Positions 32,799 to 40,147 of a DNA stretch of 52,023 nt are shown here, one piece after another (the first letter of the stretch is position 1; every line of letters starts with the position of its first letter). Origin of the DNA: Amycolatopsis circi (GTDB taxonomy: Bacteria > Actinomycetota > Actinomycetes > Mycobacteriales > Pseudonocardiaceae); assembly GCF_003385235.1 (NCBI RefSeq), contig NZ_PQIA01000057.1, positions 1 to 52,023 of the forward strand, read 5' to 3'. The translations under genes and the position numbers were made by a program. Below the pieces are notes generated by a model. That model was given only the letters and a program-made list of their open reading frames with translations, ran no database searches and had not been told where the DNA came from.

Positions 32799-34045
32799 GA
32801 GGCCGCGCCTTTCTCCAGAACAGCGAGGTTCGACCAGACCTTCTCGACGGCGTCGGCGAACCTCTGCAGCAACGGCCCGGCGTCCGGCGGCAAATGCCGT
32901 TGCTGGATGGTGAAACTCCGGTCGATGACGTCCTGGGTGACCGGCCAGGCTGGCTCCTGCCGGCAGAGGGACCGCAACGCGGGCTGGTCGGCCAGCGGCA
33001 TCATCTGGTACCGGGTCGCGGGCACGCCCTCCGCGCGCAGCGCCCGGATCAGCAGCGTCCGCGCCGCCGCCGTGCTCAGGTCCGGGAAAAGCCGGTCCAG
33101 GTCGACGACGAAGCGCAGGATGTGCCAAGCGTGCTCGTACCCGTCCGGCTCACTCGGGCATACCAAACCGGGCAGATTCCCCAGCCGGGCAAGGAAAGCC
33201 GCGACGTTCTTCCGCCGCGCCGCGTGATACTCCGGGAATCGCTCCAGCTGACTGCCGGTGTACGCGGCTTGGACGTTGCTCAGTTTCGCGTTGAAACCCA
33301 AGCGGTGGCTGACATACCGCCGCGGCTGGTCCGGCCGGATCAGCTCGCCGAACTGCCGCAACTGGACGAGACTGTCCGCGACGCTGTCGTCGTTGGTGAC
33401 GACGAGACCGCCTTCGCCGCAGGTCGGGAGGTTCTTCGTCATCTGCAGGCTGAACGTGGCCGTGTTGCCGAACGCGCCGCTCAAGACGCCGTGGTACCTG
33501 GCTCCGTGCGCCTGTGCGGCGTCCTCGATCACCGCACAGCCGTGGCTGCGGGCGAGGTCGGTGATGGCGGCGAGGTCGGCGCTGAGCCCATGCAGATGAA
33601 CGGGGATGACCGCCCTCGTGCGCTCAGTGAACACCGCGCTCAGGCTGCGCGGTGACATCGTGAAGGTGACCGGATCGACGTCCGCGTACACCGGCGTCGC
33701 GCCGACATGCGTCACTGCCATTGCCGTCCCGACGAACGTCAGCGCCGGGACCACGACCTCGTCGCCCGGGCCCACACCGTGGGCGAGGAGCGCGAGTTCG
33801 ATCGCCGTGGTCCCGTTGCTGACGCCGACACAGCGGCGCACGCCCAGGAACTCGGCCCACGACCGTTCCAGCCGCTCGACCGCGGTCAGTCCCGCACGGT
33901 CGGACACGAGGACGTTCGACTCCAGCACCGCGAGCACCGCGGCCCGGTCCGCGTCGGTCGTCCTCGGCCAGTCCACCGGCGCGAGCGACGGCAGGACCGG
34001 TTCCCCGCCGACGAGCGCCAGCTCGCCACCGCCTCCGGCATTCAT
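32795..34045 (-). CDS. DegT/DnrJ/EryC1-type PLP aminotransferase
   Basis: 416 aa. The PLP lysine lies in FSLQMTKNLPTCGEGG, with GVSNGTTAIELALLA (phosphate loop), VVVPALTFVGTAMAV and VIEDAAQAHGARY (PLP-ring Asp) all in family order. Such enzymes usually aminate keto sugars. In this operon the natural substrate is the alpha-hydroxy ketone made by the transketolase on LysW, giving a 2,6-diamino-dihydroxy-heptanoate-type product. ATGA overlap with the BtrH-like gene and GTGA overlap with the transketolase. Confidence 0.92.
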   Translation of the reverse strand: MNAGGGGELALVGGEPVLPSLAPVDWPRTTDADRAAVLAVLESNVLVSDRAGLTAVERLERSWAEFLGVRRCVGVSNGTTAIELALLAHGVGPGDEVVVPALTFVGTAMAVTHVGATPVYADVDPVTFTMSPRSLSAVFTERTRAVIPVHLHGLSADLAAITDLARSHGCAVIEDAAQAHGARYHGVLSGAFGNTATFSLQMTKNLPTCGEGGLVVTNDDSVADSLVQLRQFGELIRPDQPRRYVSHRLGFNAKLSNVQAAYTGSQLERFPEYHAARRKNVAAFLARLGNLPGLVCPSEPDGYEHAWHILRFVVDLDRLFPDLSTAAARTLLIRALRAEGVPATRYQMMPLADQPALRSLCRQEPAWPVTQDVIDRSFTIQQRHLPPDAGPLLQRFADAVEKVWSNLAVLEKGAAS

Positions 34046-35088
34046 CTGGCCTCAGCCCACCCTCTCGACAACGCGAGCCGCCATTCGACGGCCAACTGCT
34101 CGTACGCGTGCACCAATTCGTCGCCGCGCCGCAGAATCAATTCCGGCACCCGCGCGAGTTCGGCCGCGTGCGCGCTCAGCAACCGCAGGTTCGACCATGC
34201 CGACATCACGCTGTCCGCCGCCGCGGCGATTCCGGACAGATACGGCAGACCGACCCGGCGAGCGAACTCCTGCGTCAGCCGTCCGTGCAGGAAAGCTTGT
34301 GCCTGCATCGCCCAGCCGAACGTGTAAGCGGGCCGCAATTCCGCCGGATCGCCGCTGTGTTCCTGCAATCGCTGCACGAATCGGCGCACCCCGGCCCGGC
34401 CGGTCCACACGCGATCCGTTTCGCCTGCCGCGCCGGCGTTCCAGCGCTCGAGATTGCCCTCGATCGCCCGGCCGAACCCGTCGGCGGTCAACTCCCCCGG
34501 CTCCGAGCCCACGCGAGCGGTCAGCAACCGGCCGGCGATCTCGCTGCTGGAGAAGAACACGTCCTGATGGTCGGCCGGATTGCCGGAGGTCCACGCGTTC
34601 ATCAGGTGCCCGGCGGGCAGCCACCCCTGGAAACGGGGCGGCTGCGCGTCGGACACGTAGAACTCGGTTTCCCCGCCGACCTTCCGCCAGGCCGGAACCA
34701 CGACCAGGTGTGCGGCATGGACGTCGTGATAAGCGGGACGGAACGGGAGGTGGTAATTGTCCACCGCCACGATCACGCTCGCATGCTTTTCGATCAGCTC
34801 GATCAGCTCGTCGGCATTCGTCCCCGAAGTCCATTCCGATTCCACGTCGTGATACGGACACAGATCGGCCGCCACGCCCCGGCTGCTCTGCGCGGGCCGG
34901 TAGAACTCCTCGCACATGATGTCCCGCGGCGCGAAAGCGAATTCGCACGCGAGGCCGAGCACCTCGACCGGGCGCAGGCCGTGTTCCAGCAGAATGCTGC
35001 CCACCGTGGTCTGGAGACAGCTCAACGGATCCTCGTACCATTGCGGATAGGTGCCGGTCGCACCGTCCCAGCCGCGTTGTCGTGGCAT
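34042..35088 (-). CDS. BtrH-like acyltransferase/peptidase
   Basis: 348 aa. The N-terminal part resembles the BtrH_N domain: nucleophile region DPLSCLQTTVGSILLEHGL, then VDNYHLPFRPAYHDVHAAHLVVV with the likely catalytic histidines. A helical C-terminal domain follows (DUF4872-like). BtrH of butirosin biosynthesis moves an aminoacyl chain from a carrier protein to an amine acceptor. The protein here could release the NRPS product by transfer to an amine or peptide, or trim a gamma-glutamyl group. ATG preceded by GGAAAGG. The assignment rests on motif resemblance only. Confidence 0.65.
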   Translation of the reverse strand: MPRQRGWDGATGTYPQWYEDPLSCLQTTVGSILLEHGLRPVEVLGLACEFAFAPRDIMCEEFYRPAQSSRGVAADLCPYHDVESEWTSGTNADELIELIEKHASVIVAVDNYHLPFRPAYHDVHAAHLVVVPAWRKVGGETEFYVSDAQPPRFQGWLPAGHLMNAWTSGNPADHQDVFFSSSEIAGRLLTARVGSEPGELTADGFGRAIEGNLERWNAGAAGETDRVWTGRAGVRRFVQRLQEHSGDPAELRPAYTFGWAMQAQAFLHGRLTQEFARRVGLPYLSGIAAAADSVMSAWSNLRLLSAHAAELARVPELILRRGDELVHAYEQLAVEWRLALSRGWAEAR

Positions 35089-35122
35089 GCCGAAACCTTT
35101 CCGAGCTTTTCGGGAATGTCGT

Positions 35123-35668
35123 TCAGCGGCCCAGCAGCGTCATCGCGAACAAATGGACCGCCGGGTTCTCCGGCAGCGAAAGCGCGCACAGCGGCTGCCT
35201 GCGGGTGACCGGAACACGCTGGCACCACAGGGTGATGCCGATGCGTTCCTGCACATGCTGCGGATAGTGGATGGTGTCGGTGCGCAGCGCGAATTCCTCG
35301 CCGTAGTCCGAGCGGCCCTCCCACAGATCCGACAGCTCGAACCGGTCGCGGCTCGCCGATCCGTCGGCGAAATGCCAGGTCACGTAGTCCCGGACGCGCC
35401 GCTCGCCGCAGCCGATCACGTACAGCCAGTCCCAGCGCCGCCTCGGGACCTCGATCCATTGCCCCGAGCAGACCAGGTTGTCCGGCCCGTTGCCGTCCAG
35501 CCGCGTGCTGCGCAGCGGGACGCCGTCGACCACCCGCTCCAGCGGCCCGGGCTGCGCCGGGATCGAATTGCGCCAGACGTTCAGCCGGCCGTCGGCGAGG
35601 TTCGCCGGCGTGGTCGCCGCCTGGTTGTTGAGGAACGGTTCGAGCGGGAGCATTTCGTGGACTGTCAC
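35123..35668 (-). CDS. Jelly-roll (beta-sandwich) domain protein of unknown function
   Basis: 181 aa, no signal peptide and no membrane segment. Motifs such as PFLNNQAATTPANLADGRLN, GPDNLVCSGQWIEVP and DYVTWHFADGSASRDRF recall the beta-sandwich modules attached to actinobacterial glycosidases and NPCBM-like carbohydrate-binding domains. Here it is a free cytoplasmic protein inside a biosynthetic operon, with its GTG start overlapping the GNAT stop. No catalytic residues could be identified. Possible roles are binding a sugar-phosphate donor, an intermediate or a partner enzyme. I do not know its function. Confidence 0.55.
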   Translation of the reverse strand: MTVHEMLPLEPFLNNQAATTPANLADGRLNVWRNSIPAQPGPLERVVDGVPLRSTRLDGNGPDNLVCSGQWIEVPRRRWDWLYVIGCGERRVRDYVTWHFADGSASRDRFELSDLWEGRSDYGEEFALRTDTIHYPQHVQERIGITLWCQRVPVTRRQPLCALSLPENPAVHLFAMTLLGR

Positions 35669-36243
35669 CGGAACTCCTTTCGCACCAGTGCTCTGCGCTG
35701 CAGCCGCGGCTCGACGACGGTGAAGCCGCACGCCTCGAAGGTGCTGACCCGGCCGTGGAAGCTGTAGGGGTCGAAGCCGGACGCCGGATCGCGGTCGTCC
35801 TCGGGATACGCCTCGATCAGGTCTGCCTTCTCCTCCCGCGCCCACTCGGCCGCCCGGTCGATCAGCTGCCGGAGCAGGCCGCGGTGCCGGTGCTCGCGCG
35901 CCAGGTAGACGCAGACGATCGACCAGATCCGCTCCGGGTCGTCGCCCGGAAGCAGTTTCGCCGCTCGCGAGCGCTGCAGCCGCGGGAAACCCAGCCGCGG
36001 ACCCGCGCCGAGCCAGCCGACCGGAACGCCGTCGACCTTGCCGAGCACGCCGACCCGTTCCCCTTCCTGGACCAGATCGCCGAGCATCGTCTTGCGCGCG
36101 GCCGGGCGGCACGCGGAATAGTCCTTCGAGCCCAGCCGGAAATACATGCACCAGCAGTATTCGACGAGCCCTTTCGGCCCGAAGAACTCGTCGATCGCGG
36201 GCCAGTCGCCCGGTCCGACCACGCTCGTCGCCAGTTCGCTCAT
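35665..36243 (-). CDS. GNAT N-acyltransferase
   Basis: 192 aa. The acyl-CoA pyrophosphate loop is seen in CVYLAREHRHRGLLRQLIDRAAEWA (motif A, R/Q-x-x-G-x-G/A type), followed by LIEAYPEDD and a C-terminal FEACGFTVVEPRLQ. The N-terminal YCWCMYFRLGSKDY is typical of a GNAT subfamily in actinomycetes. It might acetylate the diamino acid or the final product for self-resistance, or join an acyl/aminoacyl group to an amine, as a GNAT does in goadvionin biosynthesis. TGATG overlap with the P450 gene. Confidence 0.82.
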   Translation of the reverse strand: MSELATSVVGPGDWPAIDEFFGPKGLVEYCWCMYFRLGSKDYSACRPAARKTMLGDLVQEGERVGVLGKVDGVPVGWLGAGPRLGFPRLQRSRAAKLLPGDDPERIWSIVCVYLAREHRHRGLLRQLIDRAAEWAREEKADLIEAYPEDDRDPASGFDPYSFHGRVSTFEACGFTVVEPRLQRRALVRKEFR

Positions 36244-37517
36244 CAGTTCCTCCTTTTCGCGGCATCCCTGTCTCCGGCCTGGTTCCAGCCGACCGCGAGA
36301 GGCAGGCGCACGACGCCGTTCAAGAAGTTCGAGACGAGATGCCGCGGCGGTCCCGCGAGCGACAAGGACCGCACGTTTTCCCGCCACAGATCGAAAAACG
36401 TCTTCAACCCGGCGACGGCCACGTGCTGGCCGATACACCGGTGCACGCCGAGCCCGAAGGCGAGATGCTGGTTCGGGGAACGGTCGGGGACGAACCTGAA
36501 CGGTTCCGGGAATACCTCCTCGTCCCGGTTGGCCGAGGCGGGCCAGGCGGTGACCAATTCCCCCGCCCGGACCTCGGTTCCGGCGAGCGTAGTGTTCGCG
36601 ACCGCGCGCCGCAAAACGTGGTTGATCGGGCTCGCCCAGCGCAGCGCCTCGTCCACGAACCGCTGGTCCGTGCGCTCCTGGCGGACGAACCACGACCAGA
36701 GGTCGCTGTCTTCGGCCAGCAGGATGAGGGTCTGGTTGATGGTCTGCGGCACCGTCGGATTGGCCCCCATCAGGAACGCGTACGCGTTCAGCAGCGCGAC
36801 GTCGCGGTCCGGGTCCCCGACCACGTCGGCGGCGAGCGGGCACCGGCCGCTCACCGTGTCCTCGGAAGGACCGGATTCCAGCACCTCGCCGAGCACGGTC
36901 ATGATCGTCGTGTGCGCCTCGAAAAGGGCGAACCGGCGCTGCCGCTCGGATTCCGGGATGTCCGCTCCGCCCATCGCGCGGACCGTCGCCCGGCCGGTGA
37001 CCGGCCATTCGCTCTCCGGAATGCCCATCAGCGGTCCGGTGATCGTCATCGGCAGGGTGATCATCTCTTCGCAGAAGTCGAAGGTCTCCTTGCCCCGGAC
37101 GGCGTCGAACAGTTCGCGCATGCGCGCCTCGATGCCCACCTGGAGCCGCTGGGTCGCCTGCACGGTCATCAGCGGCGTGAAAATGCGTTTCAGTTCGGGA
37201 TGCAGCGGCGGGTCGGTGAGGTGGATCGCCGCCCCGGCCGCGACATCGCCGTCGCCGCGCACGCTGAGCATGGTGCTGTAGGCCGAGGAGAACGTCTTGT
37301 GGTCGCCCAGAACCGCCTTGACGTCGGTGTGCCGCATCGCCGCGAGGAACTGCTGCCCGTCCGGAGTCCGCTGCCGGTGCAGGCCGCCCTCGGCTCGCAT
37401 CCGTTGCCAGACCGCGTGCATGTCCTGGGCGGAGTACAGCGATTCGTCGTAGATCTCCGGCGAAGCCCCGTCCGGAACCTCGGAAGCGGCCTCGGAAACT
37501 TCGAGGGCGACCCGCAT
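36243..37517 (-). CDS. Cytochrome P450
   Basis: 424 aa. The heme-binding loop is HLAFGLGVHRCIGQHVA with the axial cysteine, the K-helix ExxR is in DEALRW...R, and HLTDPPLHPELKRIF is the C-helix region. The I-helix reads AFLMGANPTVPQTI: the conserved acid of the AGx(D/E)T motif appears to be replaced by Pro, with the Thr kept. Such loss is known in P450s with unusual substrates or that use substrate-assisted proton delivery. It could hydroxylate or desaturate a PCP-bound aminoacyl group. Redox partners are not encoded nearby. Confidence 0.93.
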   Translation of the reverse strand: MRVALEVSEAASEVPDGASPEIYDESLYSAQDMHAVWQRMRAEGGLHRQRTPDGQQFLAAMRHTDVKAVLGDHKTFSSAYSTMLSVRGDGDVAAGAAIHLTDPPLHPELKRIFTPLMTVQATQRLQVGIEARMRELFDAVRGKETFDFCEEMITLPMTITGPLMGIPESEWPVTGRATVRAMGGADIPESERQRRFALFEAHTTIMTVLGEVLESGPSEDTVSGRCPLAADVVGDPDRDVALLNAYAFLMGANPTVPQTINQTLILLAEDSDLWSWFVRQERTDQRFVDEALRWASPINHVLRRAVANTTLAGTEVRAGELVTAWPASANRDEEVFPEPFRFVPDRSPNQHLAFGLGVHRCIGQHVAVAGLKTFFDLWRENVRSLSLAGPPRHLVSNFLNGVVRLPLAVGWNQAGDRDAAKRRN

Positions 37518-37540
37518 GAAACGTCTCCTTTGCGTGAAAG

Positions 37541-40114
37541 TCAGGCAGAAAGCCCGAGGTTCTCCGCGCACCGCAGGTAAAACCGCGAGGCGACCGACCA
37601 CTCCGTGATGCCCTGTGCCCCCAGCACCTGCATCGACGCGCGCACCGCGCGCACCATGGCGTCCTGTTCGACCAGTTCGAACCGGCGCAGCGCCGCGTCG
37701 TCCAAGTCGGGCAGGGTGTTCGCGATCTCCTGGAGCCGGGTGCTCACCGCGCGCAGCTCGGCGTAGGACCGGATGAGCGGGAACATCAGCGCGTCGATGT
37801 CGACGAGCTTCCGGCCGAACTGCTCGCGACCGGCGGCGTGTTCCCAGGCGGTGCGGAACAGTCCGAGACCAAGACCCAGCACGTAGGCCGCGTGTCGCAC
37901 CCGTCCTTCGCGGGATCCGGGCTCGGCCGAGGACTGGTAAGCGTTCTCGAACCCGAGGTATCCCAGGCTCAAGGTGATCGAGCAGCCGACGGCGAGGCCG
38001 AGACCGAGTCCGCCGTCGTCTTCGGGGGTTTCCACCTGGTCGAAGCCCAGCTCCGCCAACGTTTCCGCCAGCGCGCCGCGACGATCGGCGGAGTAACTGA
38101 ACAACGGTTTCGCCTTGATCCCGGCCCCGACCGGTTCGAGCACCTCGACCACCGCGTCGGCGAGTTCGCCGCCGAACCGGTGCAGGATGTCGCGGCATCG
38201 GGTGGAGTAGTCCTCCTTGAGGTCCACCGAAAGCGTCGACAGCATGATCTCCGACGAACCGGCCGACAGCGTGAGTCCGGGCGATTCCGTGAGCCCGGAC
38301 AACAGTTCCTCGCGGACCAGACCGTCGTGCGACTCGGTCCGGAGCGTCCGCCAGCGGCGCAGCACCTCGTGCCCCACCTGCTGACACGTCTCGCTGGTGT
38401 ACAGCTTGGCCACCGCGGTGTCGGTCGCTGTCGCATCGGGGCGAAGGAACACCTCCGTAGCCGCGCGTGCCACTGTCGTCGCGCATTCGACTTGGCCTTC
38501 GAGCAGCTGCAGCTCATCCGGGCCGACCGCCGCCGCACGCAGGGCTTTCAACCAGCGCGCCGCTCGGACGACGTGGTCGATCCCGGTGCGTTCGATGGCC
38601 AGGGCACCGTCGAGCAAGGCCCAGCCGCGACCCTCTTCCCCGATCCGCCGCCAGCTCTCGACTTCGACGTCCTTCAGCCGGACGCGGCACATCTGCTCGG
38701 GCTGAATGGTCTCGACCAGCTCGACCGTCACGCCCGCCGAGGCGAGGTCGATGACGAAAAGCGTGATGCCGTCGTATTTATGGCCGTCATCCCCAGTTCG
38801 GGCGGCGACCAGCGCCGAGCCCGAGATGTGGCTGTAGATGCTGAACACCTTGACGCCGTTGAGGACATAACGGTCGCCTCGGCGGTCCGCCCGGGCGCGC
38901 AGCGACGCGAGATCGCTGCCCGCTCGCGGCTCGCTGTAGAGCACGGTGGCGAATTCCTCGCCCCGGCTGAGCCGCGGAAGCAGGTCTTGTTTCAGCCGGT
39001 CCGAGCCGGATTTCAGCACGAAGTAGCCGACGATCTGCACGGTGAGCGCGTACACGAGGTCCGGCAGCCCGGTGGCGATGAACTGCTCGAACAGCTCGAT
39101 GCCGACCTTCGTCGACAAGCCCGCGCCGCCGAATTCGACCGGCCAGTCCGGCGTGAGCAGCCCGCGCCGGCCGAGTTCCCGGTAGGCCTCGGCGATCGCT
39201 TCCGGCTCCATTTTCCGGGCTCGCAGCACCAGATCGTGCCAGTGCGGCGTGTCGACCAGCTCTTTCAACGACGCGCGCAGATCGGGCTCGGCACCGGTGC
39301 TGACCACCGGCGTGCTCGTCGGAAGATCCAGGGCGCTCCGGATGATCTTCTCGATGGTGGCGAGGGTGTCGGCGTTCTGCAACAGGCCGTAGTGCTCGCC
39401 GGGCAACTCCTGGACATCGACCTCGCCCGAGGTCACCGTGCGCCAGTCCCGTTTGAAGGACTCCGCCGCGCGCACCACGACGACGTCCAGGTCGCCCGGC
39501 GTCGGCTTCCATTTGCGGAGAAGACGGCTGTTGTGGCCGAAGATCCGGAGACGTTCGGAGAAGGTCTCCTCGTCCATGCCGACGATCTCGGCCGCTTCGG
39601 CCTCGGTGCCCGCCGGGAACTCGCCGTCGTGCCCGCCGGACCGCAACGCGTCGCGGACGAACCACTCCAGTTCCTCGGCGTGCGTCGACTCCTCGTACGC
39701 GATGGTCGACCACGTCGAGTCGAGCAGCACCACCTTCGGCCGCTTGCCGCGAGCCGCCCGCAGATTGGCGATTTCCCAGGCCAGCGCGCCGCCGAAAGAC
39801 CAGCCGCACACCAAATCGAGGTCCGGGCAATGCTCCGCGAGAACTTCCGCGTAGCGGCGGGCGAGATCCTGCATCGACTCCGTCGGCTCGCCGTCGTCGA
39901 GCACCGCCCGCGACGATTCCAGCCCCCAGCAGCGGTATTCCGGGAATCTCCGGACCAGCGGCTGATAGGCCAGCAGGCTGCCGCCGACCGGATGCGCGAA
40001 CAGCAGGGCCTTCGCGCCGGGGGCCGACCGGCTCAGCTCGACCAGCCCCGGCACGCCCGGTGCCGCCGACCTCGCGCTGAGATAGCTGCTCAGGCGTTTG
40101 CCGTCACCGTCCAT
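37541..40114 (-). CDS. Trifunctional fusion: thioesterase, acyl-CoA dehydrogenase, partial second acyl-CoA dehydrogenase
   Basis: 857 aa. Residues about 35-262 are an NRPS-type thioesterase: nucleophile Ser106 in GWSFGG, active-site His241 in PGEHYGLL. Residues about 282-632 are a complete acyl-CoA dehydrogenase with FAD motif YSEPRAGSDLASLRARAD and closing LTLSAGSSEIMLSTLS; the usual MCAD-type catalytic glutamate position appears to be Ala. Residues about 636-857 are a second ACAD-like unit lacking the middle beta domain but retaining AAGREQFGRKLVD and the C-terminal helical bundle. The pair may form an intramolecular ACAD heterodimer. Likely task: alpha,beta-desaturation of a carrier-bound acyl group, then hydrolysis or editing. 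The ATG follows AAGGAGGAGAG. Confidence 0.88.
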   Translation of the reverse strand: MDGDGKRLSSYLSARSAAPGVPGLVELSRSAPGAKALLFAHPVGGSLLAYQPLVRRFPEYRCWGLESSRAVLDDGEPTESMQDLARRYAEVLAEHCPDLDLVCGWSFGGALAWEIANLRAARGKRPKVVLLDSTWSTIAYEESTHAEELEWFVRDALRSGGHDGEFPAGTEAEAAEIVGMDEETFSERLRIFGHNSRLLRKWKPTPGDLDVVVVRAAESFKRDWRTVTSGEVDVQELPGEHYGLLQNADTLATIEKIIRSALDLPTSTPVVSTGAEPDLRASLKELVDTPHWHDLVLRARKMEPEAIAEAYRELGRRGLLTPDWPVEFGGAGLSTKVGIELFEQFIATGLPDLVYALTVQIVGYFVLKSGSDRLKQDLLPRLSRGEEFATVLYSEPRAGSDLASLRARADRRGDRYVLNGVKVFSIYSHISGSALVAARTGDDGHKYDGITLFVIDLASAGVTVELVETIQPEQMCRVRLKDVEVESWRRIGEEGRGWALLDGALAIERTGIDHVVRAARWLKALRAAAVGPDELQLLEGQVECATTVARAATEVFLRPDATATDTAVAKLYTSETCQQVGHEVLRRWRTLRTESHDGLVREELLSGLTESPGLTLSAGSSEIMLSTLSVDLKEDYSTRCRDILHRFGGELADAVVEVLEPVGAGIKAKPLFSYSADRRGALAETLAELGFDQVETPEDDGGLGLGLAVGCSITLSLGYLGFENAYQSSAEPGSREGRVRHAAYVLGLGLGLFRTAWEHAAGREQFGRKLVDIDALMFPLIRSYAELRAVSTRLQEIANTLPDLDDAALRRFELVEQDAMVRAVRASMQVLGAQGITEWSVASRFYLRCAENLGLSA

Positions 40115-40147
40115 CTCTCCTCCTTTCCGGATGCGCTCCGCGTCCGC

